A DNA stretch of 64,000 nucleotides from Baylisascaris procyonis (taxonomy: Eukaryota > Nematoda > Chromadorea > Rhabditida > Ascarididae). Numbering within the stretch: position 1 is the first letter of the stretch; every line of letters starts with the position of its first letter. The notes below the pieces were generated by a model, which did no database searches, was not told the DNA's origin, and saw only the letters and a program-made list of their open reading frames with translations. Of the stretch, positions 25,009-37,199 are shown piece after piece. The DNA lies in NCBI GenBank assembly GCA_037389465.1, contig JAZARR010000088.1, positions 3,906,001 to 3,970,000 of the forward strand, in the 5' to 3' direction. A program made the translations under genes and the position numbers.

Positions 25009-27061
25009 TCGTTTCAAGTACCTTCACTAACAACCATCACTTACAGATCAATGCATCAATCACATAAGTGAGTGCATTCTTCACATACAAACGTTACGAA
25101 CCGATTGACGCACAATACTTCACAAAAACTAAAACAGTTGTAACCCACTGAGGTCGTTCCTTTATGTCTGCCCGCCTCTCTCACAGAATTCATCTTATAC
25201 CCACCTATCCAGGTAACAGTGCAATGCACCTGCCCAGATGATATTTACTCATATAGTAGGAATGCATGCGTAAGCACCCATAAATATCTACTTCAGCTGG
25301 CATGCTACTGTGGAACTGGCTCGACCTATCCAGCAACAAAAGCATTCACATCGACCGCCCGAACGAGTTTCATAAATTTTATATATATTGTCACAGAGGT
25401 CGCTTCCGCTGCCACCATGCTCAGAAACGACAACTTTATTGTTCGAACAGCCAGAATACGAAACTTAGATATTTGAATCTGACGAGCTCGACAACCTAAA
25501 CTTACATAATGCTTTCGATAAATCGCAAAGTTAAGACACTTTTATTCACGTTTGATTTGCAAATTGAGTTATAAAAGTTACCTCCTCCTCCTCCCCCCCC
25601 CTGCCTTCTCCTTCCCACCCAAACTTCAGCAATAAAGATCGGCAACGACCTAAACGAATCTGGAGTTGCCTTAACTGATTGATCCTAATCACTTCCTTTG
25701 TAAGTACAAGTACGGCGTCATCAATCCCTTAGTCGATGATAGGCTGCAGCCATCTTGTTGTAAAATCAAGACTCTCAACTTTATAAATACCTTAATATGA
25801 ACTCAAAAATGAAAGCAACTTCAGAACTTCGAAAAATAAACAGATTCTAGCTATGAATTTTATCACATTCGCTCTCTTTTGTTTAAAAAAAAAATACAGC
25901 TTCCGGTATTCAATGCCGATTTGAACACGGCAATAAGCATCAATATGGACGACAATTTAATCAACGACACTTTATAGTTTTCTTCGGTAAATTTAACAAC
26001 AATAATAACAACAACAATAGCAATACAATATCAACATTTAGTAAATCAGAGCAGCCAAAACAACTTTAATTTAATGAATAGATGAGATTCGTTCATCGTC
26101 TAACCTGCAGAACACCGAAAACCCACCTTATCAACCATTGTCATAACCCACTGCCTTAGGCAATCTAGATCACTTTAGATTACCTGTATCTAGATGACCT
26201 ATACTGCCGTAAGTCATAAGCAATTGCTATCAACTAAACATTGCCCTATCAACCATCCCTTTTGCAGTACGGATTAACTAGCATTAATGACGATTCTAGA
26301 AACATCACTCAACAACAACTGCCCTAAACATAAATAACAAAAGTGTGGTAATTGCTATTCCGCTATGCACTTACGCTATACCAAATCAATCCATTCAACG
26401 TCAATGCAGAGGACAGAATAAAATTTTCCACAGTAGAGGTCATACATGAGCATCACTAAATGGCCAAAATCAGGGCAACTATACTTGAAGAACTCTCAAA
26501 GCTGATGCCTTTTGCGAGCTCCTATCGCATAATAGGCAGGTATATACGAAGAAAAAAGTTGGAAGAATTTCAGCTTTTGTTCAGAATTCAATACAAAAAA
26601 AAGAGGGATATTTTTGAAAAAGGAGGAAAAGGATAAATATAGCTAAACGAAAGTATTAATCCATAAAAAACAATTTGAAAAAAAAAGAATACAGGAAAAT
26701 AAAACAACCTTTCATCCAAAAAAGCCGTTTTCATGGATTTTCCCAACATAAAAGATGACTCTACTTTATCATTCTTCGAAAGAAATTTCAATTTCCACTC
26801 ATTTTCCTTCTGCCAAAAAAAAAACAAACAACGGCAACAACCGCTTCAAATTCACTAATAAACAATAATTCTAAAAACAGCGATGCAGTTATAATGATAT
26901 AACTGACTGGTATACATAGCAACGGGACATCTGAAATCTATCAACGTGCTTTCTGATTCAGCTTTAGTAACAACAACCAACAAAAACATCAAATTCGCAC
27001 AGTGTAAACCCATCATAGATATAGCATCAATGAGTGATATGAAAGCTTAAAAATGACGATA
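25009..27061. other. 2-kb intergenic region, no gene recognised
   Basis: Upstream of the peroxidase and downstream of the RBM28-like gene, both on the minus strand. The open frames at 25219-25499 (+) and 26588-26827 (-) lack splice sites and domains. A CCTCC/polyC tract lies near 25588-25610. A weak acceptor (GTTGTTAG) lies 18 bases upstream of the peroxidase ATG on the minus strand. Confidence 0.45.
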
Positions 27062-30000
27062 TCAAGAAGACAATGTTAAATACTTTCTCAATTCTTTTTG
27101 ATGATTCCTTCGGGGCTTCTTCTGAACAGAATCTCCTTTCACTGCCGAGAAACTCCTCTTCCTACCACTATGTCTCGCCACCTGAAAATAACTAACTGTA
27201 CGATATACCTGCAATATCAATCATTTTTACAACAAAAACTTTGAAAAATAATTGAACTGCACCACCTAATCACCAAAACAGTAAACCCAAACCTCACCTC
27301 AGCCATGCCAACTATTCAGGTTAGCAAATATCGCAGCTCATAACCTCACCTCACCTTTTCACACTCTGCTACGTATGGTTATACACCTCCTACAATACAC
27401 ACGCTGACCATCGCCCCATATAAACCATTAGCATACCTACACAAGGTGCGCAAATAGTAAGGCGAATTTATCATCGATTACTCTCACACCCTGCCCAAGT
27501 CGCGCATATTCCATATATCATTACCTAGAGGCGCATGCTATTTCCCAACAATTTTCTCCACTAAGTATTTTGGAAGGTGACTGTTTGTATTCAGTGCTTC
27601 CGTTCATATACAACAAAACGACAACAACTATGTGCATAAGTTGATTAAATGTAAGTGAAAACATTGGAAAGCTCAAAAACGCTCCCCCCAACGTTGTTTC
27701 AACTCATGTCTCTTCAGTGATACTCGTATGCGCTCGTACCCCTTCAATCAAGGTTTATTATCACTTCATCGTTGCAAAACACATTTTCAACTATTCGTAT
27801 CGCTTCCCTCCCCAACTCGGCCCCCCCCCCTCGCAACAAACTTACATATATGACAGCATTCCCCATATAGCAATAGAAACAAGAAAAAACAGTGAACAGC
27901 AAAGAGTCACCGTGGTTAGTCAGCAGATAAAGCCCTCGTTAAAATGGAATAGAAATATTAGATTGAGATCAAGGATTCTAGTCCAGCTAAACTCGATTCG
28001 GTCAAAGCAGGATAATCACTCATTACCTTTTCCTTCTTGCCTTTTCTAGGCAGATTTTTCTTTTGTGAATCGCGATATCGAATTTTTGGTCCAGTATGCG
28101 AAGGAAGCGGTTTCTGTCCTCCAGATGCCATCTCCCTTTTCGTTTCTTCCACTTCCCTCAACGTCCTTCCGCTCATTCCCCTTCCTTTCGCTTCTTTCGC
28201 TAACTTCTCCTTACTCTTCGTCAGACGTGACTCTCGAAGCCTCAGTGCCGATAGATTCTCGATAGAAAACTCCACTATAGGCCTCTGAAATAATAAGAAC
28301 TATGGAGGTATGTATGACACAAATCCGCCAAATAAGGCTTCACATGTAAATCACTTCCATGGACGTGTAACCTACCTCAACCACATCTTTATTCATTACG
28401 TGTCGTCTATAGGATACAGGCTTCACCGTGATTACCTTCACATGAAACACTGATAACGTGAGAGGCACTGAGAAGATGTCGATCAAATTGTGCTTTGGAA
28501 TATTACTTCTCGACCATTTAAGAAACGGGATATGGACACGGTTGTTCCGTCCGATAGTGATTCACTCTTTGTATTTCAGTAATACTTTGTGGATCCCCTG
28601 TAGCAAAACTTTATGGCACATCAGCCCGCAGTAACAAATAAATTTCAAAAAGAATCCCATACATCGCTTCAACAGTCAACCTCTAACACTAACCTCATCT
28701 TTCATTAATTATTGGCATTATATTTTAAAGCAGTAGGATGGGTTCTTGCAGGGAACCTCGCATTATGCTTCCAGGTGCGTTTTCCTCATCTTCTTTCAAT
28801 AAAAGGCACTCTAATGAAAGTAGCACATATTTGAACGGTAGTCAGATTATTCACCCAACATAATCATTAACCGGTGTAAATAAAAACGAATAAATGAACC
28901 TTCTGATCAGTAAACGTTTCCGGATTGTTGTTGAGGTTTCTAAGTGCTGCCAATGCATCCGAATGCTCAGAGAATGCAACAAAACCAAAACCACGCGACT
29001 TTCCAGTGCCTTTTTCATCTAGTCTTCCTTGATCTCGCCATATACGACACTGCAATTTAATAGTATCTACAATGGAATGAAACCTCACATACAAGACGTA
29101 GTTTCCTTCCTCAAAAAAAAAAAAAACAACCAGAAACCAACTGTGGTCTTTTTCGACGAATTACACAACGCGAAAAATTTTTGTCAAAGGTTCCTATTCT
29201 GCTTATAATTCCGATAAGAAAAAAAAGCGGGAAATATAGTGAAGTCAAGAGCAAATAACAGAGGAGGGGAAAAGAAAGGAAAACTACCTTGTATGCATCC
29301 TACCTGCATTTCTTCTTGTGCTCCCTGCTGGTCCACACTTTAAATTCCCGTAAAAATGAAAAACAAATAAAAAATCAAACGGAAACCTAAAATGTATATA
29401 TTGTTACGAGCTGCTTAGATCAGAGTTTTGTGTAGTTTTTACACTTAAATCAATCTAAGCTGAAAGCAGGTAAACATCGTAAAGTAAAAAACGGGCTTTC
29501 ACATCTCTTACGCGTTTTCAATTTCGTTTTACATCAGTACTCAGGAATTTATTTTACTTTTGGGAAAAACATTCAGCTTTACTTCAATGATACCTCCTCT
29601 TTAAAAAAAGGGTGCAACATAAACGATGACAGAAAAAAAGGCTTACTTCAGTGATTTTCGCGTCGGGATTGCCTGCGGCGAGGAAGCAAAGCGATCTCAG
29701 TGCCTTGTCCGTTAACGACGTAGGTAAGTTGTGCACCACCAATCGCAACGGCGAAACAAACCTGAACTCTCTGGCCACTTAGATCTCGTATTACCACACA
29801 GGTCAAATGAAACCACGCTAGTTTACTAAGAAATTACGAGGCGAGACAGAAAAATACATATAAATACATGGGGATTACAAAAATACAAAAAAAAAAAATG
29901 TGTCTCTTCTGACGACGCCATCGAGAAAAAAGAAGCCTAGAGAATTGCCTCTAGATGCTTAACCAACCCAAAGCGAGTAGGCCAATTAGCCAACATCAAG

Positions 30001-33000
30001 CTTATTGCATTTCAGCGCTCTAATGCACAAAGAATCAGAAGAAATGTTCGAAGGAAGCGGGGGGAGGGGATGTGGAAAAAATGTGCGGTGGACAATCCCC
30101 TCCACCTGAAAGTGAAAAATTGTGTTTTTGAGTCACTAGTGCCCTCTTCGATTCTTTTCTTCTACTCTGATAATTAGTGAATTGAAGACAACTAACATAT
30201 GCAAATTTCGTAGCTTAGCCTTTGCAGCTAGCGAAAGTTTTGCTCTTTTCTTCGCATCCATTTCGCTCATCCCTTTTGCTGCTGCCGTCCCAGCACGTAC
30301 AATTCCCACTCGTAATAAATGTAAATTTCGTTTATCTTTCACTCTTTTCTTTAAGTTTTCCTATAAAATGAAAAAAATTTGCAATTACAACTAAGAAAGA
30401 TGCAGTTGCACGACTAAAAACATAAAAAACTAAGTACAACTATTGCACATCTCTGGATTTATAATTTCACTCCTCTCTTCCATCTAAGCGAATAAACGAA
30501 CCTCTTCCATCAAACATATGTGCTCATTTCCGAAGCACGGTGGTCTAGTGTTAGCACATTTGATCAGATTCCGCTTTAACATTAAAAAATCACTTTGAAA
30601 TGTGGCTTCAGATACTTAAATATGCATTAGACAAAAAAAAGTTTAAAATAGAAGCAATGAAAGAAGAAATGAGGTTAGTTTTCCAAATAAAAGAAGAACA
30701 CACATAGTCTTAACCGTGCCCACCAATCACTTGATAAGAGTGTTATTCATTTGTTGGATATCACTGACAATAAAGTACTCTAAATGAAATATTCACAACA
30801 ATCTATAACTAAATATGCAGTCAAATGGTCTTTAATAAGACAAGAGAACTTCAAAAAATATTCAAGCCAATACCTCTTACACCCTCAACAGCGATGAACA
30901 TGACAACAATAGCAATAAAAACAAATAACACTGCAAACAATACTGGACTAAATTAAAATACAAACGACAAAACTACAAAAAAAGCAAAAGAGAACCTTTT
31001 CAATCACAGCTGCGTCATTTCTTGGCAAGGCACGATGCCCATATATCCTCCGACCATCGATCACAACTCCCGGATCCTGCAAATAAACTTATTAAACTTT
31101 GACATTTAAGGATGAATATTTTCAAGGAAACAAGCTGATATCACTCACTTAAGAACACTCCTAAATACGACCAACAGAAAGAACAATGAAGTAAGCAGCA
31201 ACCTTCACATGCAAGCGTTTAAAAGTTTGTAAGGTGATGCAACGTTTCGTTTCTAAATTTTTGTACATGGCAGATGATTCACTTGACGATTCGCATTTAT
31301 GAACAAAGGAAAACCTAGATCTACACACGGAAGCAGTGTCACAAACCGCTTATCTATGCGAATCCATACTTTATCATGTGATCTCTTAGCCAGTTCTACC
31401 AATCTTCACTTAGTGGTGTAGGTAAAGAAGCAAAAACAAAATTTTTGCAAGTGGGCCATTTAATTCTGAAAAAATTTACAAAAGTTCATTCAAAAAAAAA
31501 CAGAAAGAAATAAGACGAACAGTTATAATCGCATCAAGACATGCGTCTGCATTATCTTTAGATTCGAAATATACGAATCCACTTCCCTTTGAATGATCGC
31601 TATCCGCATAACGACAAATTACGGCCAATTCGATTTGGCCATATTTCGATAATGCCTCTTTTAGCATTTCATCAGTTGTTTCATATGTCATATTTCTAAA
31701 TGTGAAATCCCATTAAAAACAACAATTAAAATAAGGCAGTCATCCCGAAAAACCAATTGCCTGCTGTACAATACCTTGCCAAAATATTAACCAACAATTA
31801 CCTGTTAAAATCCGAGTCTCATTAAGGGTGTAAGCTTACTAACAATAATAAATGCAAATGGCAACAACCTGAACAAACTATTTTTAATCAACTATTACAA
31901 AAGAAGTGCTAATATAAACAACTGTCAATATGGAAATCCCACAGAAAAACGTCGAATAGAACCATCAAATGATACTAATATATGTGGCACCATAGTTAAT
32001 ATATTTCCTCGCCAACTTATACTTGAAGATATCGAGATAAAAAAGCAGCATAACGGCTAATAAACGTTTGTATTTGACGATGATTCTCTCTCTCTCCCCC
32101 CCCCCCCCCCCAATCTACTCGATTCTTCGTTTGTTGTAAATAAAAGCAAGGAGAGTGAGGTATTTGAAGAAAGCCAGTGGTGAACATCTCACTCCTGCTT
32201 TAACTCCCTTCTCCTCCTTCCCCCCCCCTCTAGCTCTGCCGCAATACCCCAGTTACACTCAGATAAAAGAATCTAACGGACCAACCTAACGAAGACAACA
32301 CGATGTTGCTGGATCGCCTCGTTTGGCTTCGTCTCGCGGTCATTTTGTTTCCTCGCAGAAGAACCCTTACGGGATTCAAGTTTATCTCTTTCTATTTCAT
32401 TCTCACTACTCTCTTCATTTCCACTTTCCTCGTTCTCGTCCTCTTCATTTCCTTTACTGTCTGTCGCTTCCGGTGCGCCACTTTCGCTTTCTTCCTCGTC
32501 TTTCTCAACATCCACTTTTGCTTCAAGGCTCTTCACTTTAATTTCTTTCTTTTCCTTCTCCACTTTCTTTTCTAAAAAAATGATATCTTGAAGTGGAAAA
32601 ATCACTCAACACTAAGCAAAACAGTGCCAATTATTTAAAAACAAAACCTACGTTTGCATAATAAGGAGATTTTACAGGTAAAGTCATACAACACTACATA
32701 AAAACTATGAGTGAATAAGAATGCTCACTTATTCAAAGAAATGCGCAAATAAAAACATTAAATTCAACCAAGTGCAATACCTTCAAAATTGGCACTCTCA
32801 TATGTGTCCTTGTCTATCGCCCAATCCACCGCTATCTTCCGACCATTAAACTGCAACAAAACACTAATACCTTTAAGGAATACCTTTCAGAATCCGCAGC
32901 TATTACAATAATAAAACATTGGACATCTGGTGCAAGCAGATACACCTTCGTAACTGAATAAATCCTTTACTGATTAAAATTCAAAGATTACTGCATTTAT

Positions 33001-33750
33001 GGAGTTGAATGAACTGAAGAGAAATGCAATGAAATGACGCAAACCTCAGACATATTAAGCGATTGCATAGCATTCTTAGCATCTTTTCGATCCCTGAATT
33101 GAATAAATGCGAATCCAGCACACGATTGTGGATAGCGAGGATCCTTACATGATGGTAGAACGATTTCAGTGAAGGGTCCGAATTTACTACATAAAACTTG
33201 TAAATCTTCTTTCTTCGTCTGAAAAAAACAAACAAACAAACAAACCAATAAAAACATAGTTAAAACAGCTAATAATCTCTTTGAATATACGCAAGTGATA
33301 GCATTTGTTATCACCCTCCCGGCACAATATTTGGAAAGAATTTAGTAAAGATTCCTCATTGAATGGTCAAAATTTTCTAGGATATTTTATAAGTGGCTAT
33401 AACTAAATCAGTAAGAATACAACTCAGTCTAGACCTTGGCCAAATTTGGTGCCCCCCGACTGCAACCGGGAGAAGAACGGCGACCACAAAACCCAGGCAG
33501 CCGATCTGCAAATCAGTTCGAAGGTACCACTTGGTTTAATTTTTTTGCAAAAAGAACTAACATTAAATGCAATATTGCGCATTATAAGACGCCATCCTTT
33601 GCGTTTAGCGTCTTGAAAATATTTTCGTCCTTCGATTTTTTCCACTCGTCGAGTCGTATCTTTTCCACTACCCGTGGGTAACTCAAGATTTTCCTCCTCA
33701 CCATCGCTACCCCCATCCATTTTACGTTGCGCTCGTTGTCGATTGGTCAT
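27062..33750 (-). CDS. RBM28: RBM28/Nop4-like nucleolar RNA-binding protein with three RRMs
   Basis: Eleven exons join in phase to 593 codons: 33750-33562, 33218-33045, 32850-32781, 32571-32286, 31695-31521, 31076-30996, 30360-30197, 29761-29647, 29049-28900, 28284-28027 and 27181-27062. Known family members act in 60S ribosome biogenesis. Three RRMs are visible: about 54-140 (RLIMRN; GFAFIQF), 236-318 (VVFVRN; GSGFVYF) and 386-475 (RLVVHNLP; SRGFGFVAF). RRM1 and RRM2 are separated by a very acidic linker. Between RRM2 and RRM3 lies a diagnostic block (KDKRNLHLLRVGIVRAGTAA) followed by MFVSPLRL. The C terminus is basic (VARHSGRKRS, QKKPRRNHQK), as in nucleolar proteins. Vertebrate RBM28 has a further N-terminal RRM, not found here, so either the gene lacks it or a 5' exon is missed. 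The start follows a TTTGCAG acceptor by 21 nt. Failure to splice after residue 554 would end the frame at 27958, giving 576 residues. Confidence 0.93.
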
Positions 33751-33771
33751 CCCGAAAACATAGAATCCTAA
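33747..33771 (-). promoter_or_regulatory. predicted 21-nt leader with a 4-codon uORF overlapping the RBM28 start
   Basis: After the acceptor TCTTTGCAG (exon start 33771) the leader contains ATG TTT TCG GGA TGA (33761-33747). Its stop codon overlaps the main start as ATGA. If transcripts begin at this acceptor, ribosomes meet a minimal uORF that ends on the main start codon. Confidence 0.45.
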
Positions 33772-35086
33772 CTGCAAAGAGACTGAGAACGGATCGCAAT
33801 CAAACGAATCTTTCATAAACGCCCATTTGGTATATCATAGAACGGTATGGCCGCTATTGTTCTACGTGTAGCGAGCTGCTAAGACATCGATGGGTTCATA
33901 TTATACTTCATTTTCGCCAGCTGTCAGATAGGGTGTCACCAAGGAAAAAACAGCTCAATACGAATGTTAAAAATAAACAAACACACATTAAATACCAAAA
34001 CAGAACTTATGTCCTTGTAACTGCTTGTCGTAAAACTCAACTGCCACTTAAATGCATAATGTAGTGGGGCGGATACTGCGTTTAAATTGGTTCTTGTAGG
34101 AAAAAAATTGTTACTAAATGCTGCCAATCCCCCCCCCCTTCCTCCACCATCAGCAAAACAAAGAGATAAGTCGAATGCCCCACCCATTTGTCTATATCCG
34201 ATGCTTGCTTCAACGACGGCAGACTCAACCTTTTGAGATCGAAAAATAGAAAATTTTGATGTACTGACGATATGAGGCTTATAGACTATGGAACGAAAAA
34301 CTGAAAGCTTGATGAAAAAGAAATGTTTTTAAGGTCATTCGATTTCCTTGTAACGTCCCACAAATTGGGAAAATTTCTCTCCCCTTGCCTCCCCTCTCTC
34401 CCCTGATTGCAGTTCGGTAGAAAGTTAAGGGAAATATCGGGCAGAATAGGAATACGTGTTTTCGCAGTGAATAGAAAAAATACAATAATGCGCGAAAAAT
34501 AATAACTTCCTCCTTTCCTTACTCTCGTTTAGGAAGAAAATTTCCCAGGTTTGACTAGATCTTTCGAAGTGACTTTTTATTGAGAAAATAAACGGAAATA
34601 TTCAAATAGGTTCGAAATATAGAATGGAGACGAATGATAGCGGATAATATTCCCGATGCGGGGAAAACTGCTACGGTTAAGAATTAAATGTTCATCCAGT
34701 TCCGATCCCATCTAAGGTCGGATACGTCATAGACCCCTTTCCGAAGATTTTGATCTTATAACTGACAAAATTTCTGAGTTCGAGATTACAATCTCAGTTG
34801 GTGCCATCCTTTCTCTGTAGAATGACCGAGAATATTCGAGATTCACCGAAAACTGGTGGGAATGGATCATCAAGAGCGTAAGCTGAATGCCAACAGAAGT
34901 TTATAGGTAGATATCTAATCGCAGGTTTCACTCTCAAAATCCACATATCAGTTTCATCCCCAGAAAATGGATTTCCCGAATCTTCCAATCCCTCAATATC
35001 AGTTCCATAAGGTCTACTCCACCTACTCCTTTACACCGAAATCTAGCGATAACCGCACCCGAATCTAGCAAGGTAGGAAAATCTCG
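33772..35086. other. upstream flank of the RBM28-like gene, with one unexplained open frame
   Basis: No missing first RRM is visible on the minus strand. An open stretch at 34794-34988 (minus, extendable upstream to about 35015) reads ETDMWILRVKPAIRYLPI and then FPPVFGESRIFSVI. Its composition is protein-like, but it has no splice sites or known motif and lies next to the 3' tail of a LINE fragment, so a dispersed-repeat relic is likelier than a gene. Confidence 0.3.
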
Positions 35087-35597
35087 TTAATAATAATAAT
35101 AATCTTTATTCGTACGATAAAGAAAGCATGGAACTATATGTGCAATATATATACAGGGAAACAAAGCAAATGTAACATCACCATTGCACATAACAATGCG
35201 TTTAGAAACCCAAAAATGTGGTTAATGAAAACCAATATTGGCGATCAGTTAGAAAGGTAATATATGTGATGATTAGAAATAACTGATATGAGACGCATAT
35301 CGCCGACAGATCACATTGCTCCAAACGTCTCTTAAAGCATAACAAATTATCAGCTATTACCACATCACATGGTAAACAGTTCTAGATGGGAACAACATAA
35401 TATAACTGAGTGAGAAAAACGATAAGGGAAAACCTTTCACCCGTTCCGAGTCTCTGCCTATTTTTTTGCTCTGTCACGTGCCTCATTATTTTTTCACTTA
35501 GAATGACCCAAAAAAAATTATACTCCCCTCCTATATACTCAATATCCACATTGCAAATCACAAATTTCATGACGACAACGAAAAAAATATTCATCAT
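35087..35597 (-). mobile_element. 5'-truncated, decayed non-LTR (LINE) retrotransposon 3' end
   Basis: On the minus strand the frame shows RFSLIVFLTQLYYVVPI, an in-frame TAG (35384-35382), then NCLPCDVVIADNLLCFKRRL. This matches the ending of LINE reverse-transcriptase proteins, WNxLPxDVVxAxxLxxFKxRL, with the expected Trp codon (TGG) now TAG. About 270 bases further on come AATAAAG (35110-35104) and a TTA-repeat tail (35103-35087), the usual 3' end of such elements. Most of the element is missing, so it is a dead 5'-truncated copy. The clade (CR1, RTE or other) cannot be settled from this much. Confidence 0.72.
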
Positions 35598-37199
35598 TTT
35601 GCATTATTTTCGTTGAATGCGCATAATAATCTCTTCACTATTCAATGGCTTTTTCTCTGCTTCCTCGTTGTTTAGCGCAAAAGATGAGAATATTTTAGCA
35701 GCTGACAATTATCATTGGCAGAGTGCCAAAATTTAAGTTGCTTCGAATTGAAACTGAAGAAAGGAAAAAAAAGTGCTAAAAAAAAAGCAAAAAGCTAAAA
35801 AGTTTTGAAATTCAAACAAGATTTTGAAACATATTCCGCGATAAAATGATACGAATATTAATATTGTACGGTAGGAAAGTACTGATCAATAGGAGAGAGA
35901 GAGAGAGGGATTCGTGATAACAAAAATTAGCAAATTCAAAAAGACCGCTCTTCCTTTAGCGCCTCCCCACCTTAAAAATCGCTTTTGAAAGTCCTGGCAA
36001 CAATTGTATGACCACAGGCTGCTAATCTGTACATGAAACTAGTCGAAGCAAATCTGCTGCTATCGTTTCCATGCTATGAATTAACACACGACATACTATC
36101 TAGCTACTGTATCGACAGTTCGATTTTACGTAGAATCGTCGTCGATGACCATGTACCTGTTCAGGTGGGACGAGTTATACCCGTTCAGGTGGATGTGAAA
36201 ATCAAGAAGTATTGGTTGTCTGCAGTGACCTGAGGTAAAACCGCAGAATTTTCTATCTTTGAACTTTATTTTATCGCTAATCGGGAATGCGCAGCAAGTG
36301 CTTGTAATAAAGCACGTAGCGTGCCCCAAAACCAGCGTTTAAGAGTGCTTCGAAAAAGCTGCGGTTTCTATGTGCATTGCGTTGCAATTGCAACTCAGCC
36401 TACATCAAGTGAACTCAAAAAACAACATTTAGAATCAACTCTAAGCTCTTAAATGTATCGAAACTCGTTGCACTCATAAGACGAATTTCTATAGAAGCAC
36501 TTATTCAAACTTGCAATGGCTTTTAAAGGTTTTTTTTTTTCAATTCACACCTTAGCATTCTTTCATACATAGGCTGAAAAATATCGCATGGAAAGTAACC
36601 TTCAAGTGTGCTTCTGAAGGAAAAGGAAAAGATTTTTATTCATAAAATTTATATATTACTATTTACAATAAACAAACATTTATCCGTAAACAGCAGCACT
36701 GATCTAAGAACACACACTGGAAATAGACGTATTTGTTTTGCAGCCCCAAATGGGTAACCCATGTAGCGCATTTATTTGAATATAAACTTAATTATTTTAT
36801 AAGTTAAGGTGTGATTATGGGCATCAAGAAGGAAACTTTCAAACAACGAGAATGTAAACGCTACATTGAACAACTCTTCGATTCTATAATGTTTAAATGA
36901 CCGTCATCGTTACATTATGAGTGATAGTATCGAAGGCTGATATAGTGACAGTAATATCGAAGGTTAATCGATTCAAAGGAACAATTAACAAATCTGCACT
37001 GATTGCTTTCCCATCTTTAGGGAATTTCTGACGAATTTGCCCACATAATTTCTGGTCAATATGCTGATTACGTGATTACTTCAGTGACTGTATTATTACT
37101 TTTCAACGTTTTCACTCTGAATGAATCTAACAAATCTAGAAAGTCAACATTAAATACAACTTCAATAAATTATCATCAAAGCATCACAATTCTAGGATG
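35598..37199. other. intergenic region, no gene recognised
   Basis: AT-rich, with a (GA)n tract near 35891-35907. Reverse-complement AATAAA motifs near 36640 and 36769 are candidate poly(A) signals for the receptor gene that ends at 37200. No coding exon seen. Confidence 0.4.

Noticed and set aside
28037..28288. Plus-strand frames opposite the RBM28 C-terminal exon, and similar ones at 32303-32575
   Set aside because: Antisense shadows of lysine/glutamate-rich coding exons.
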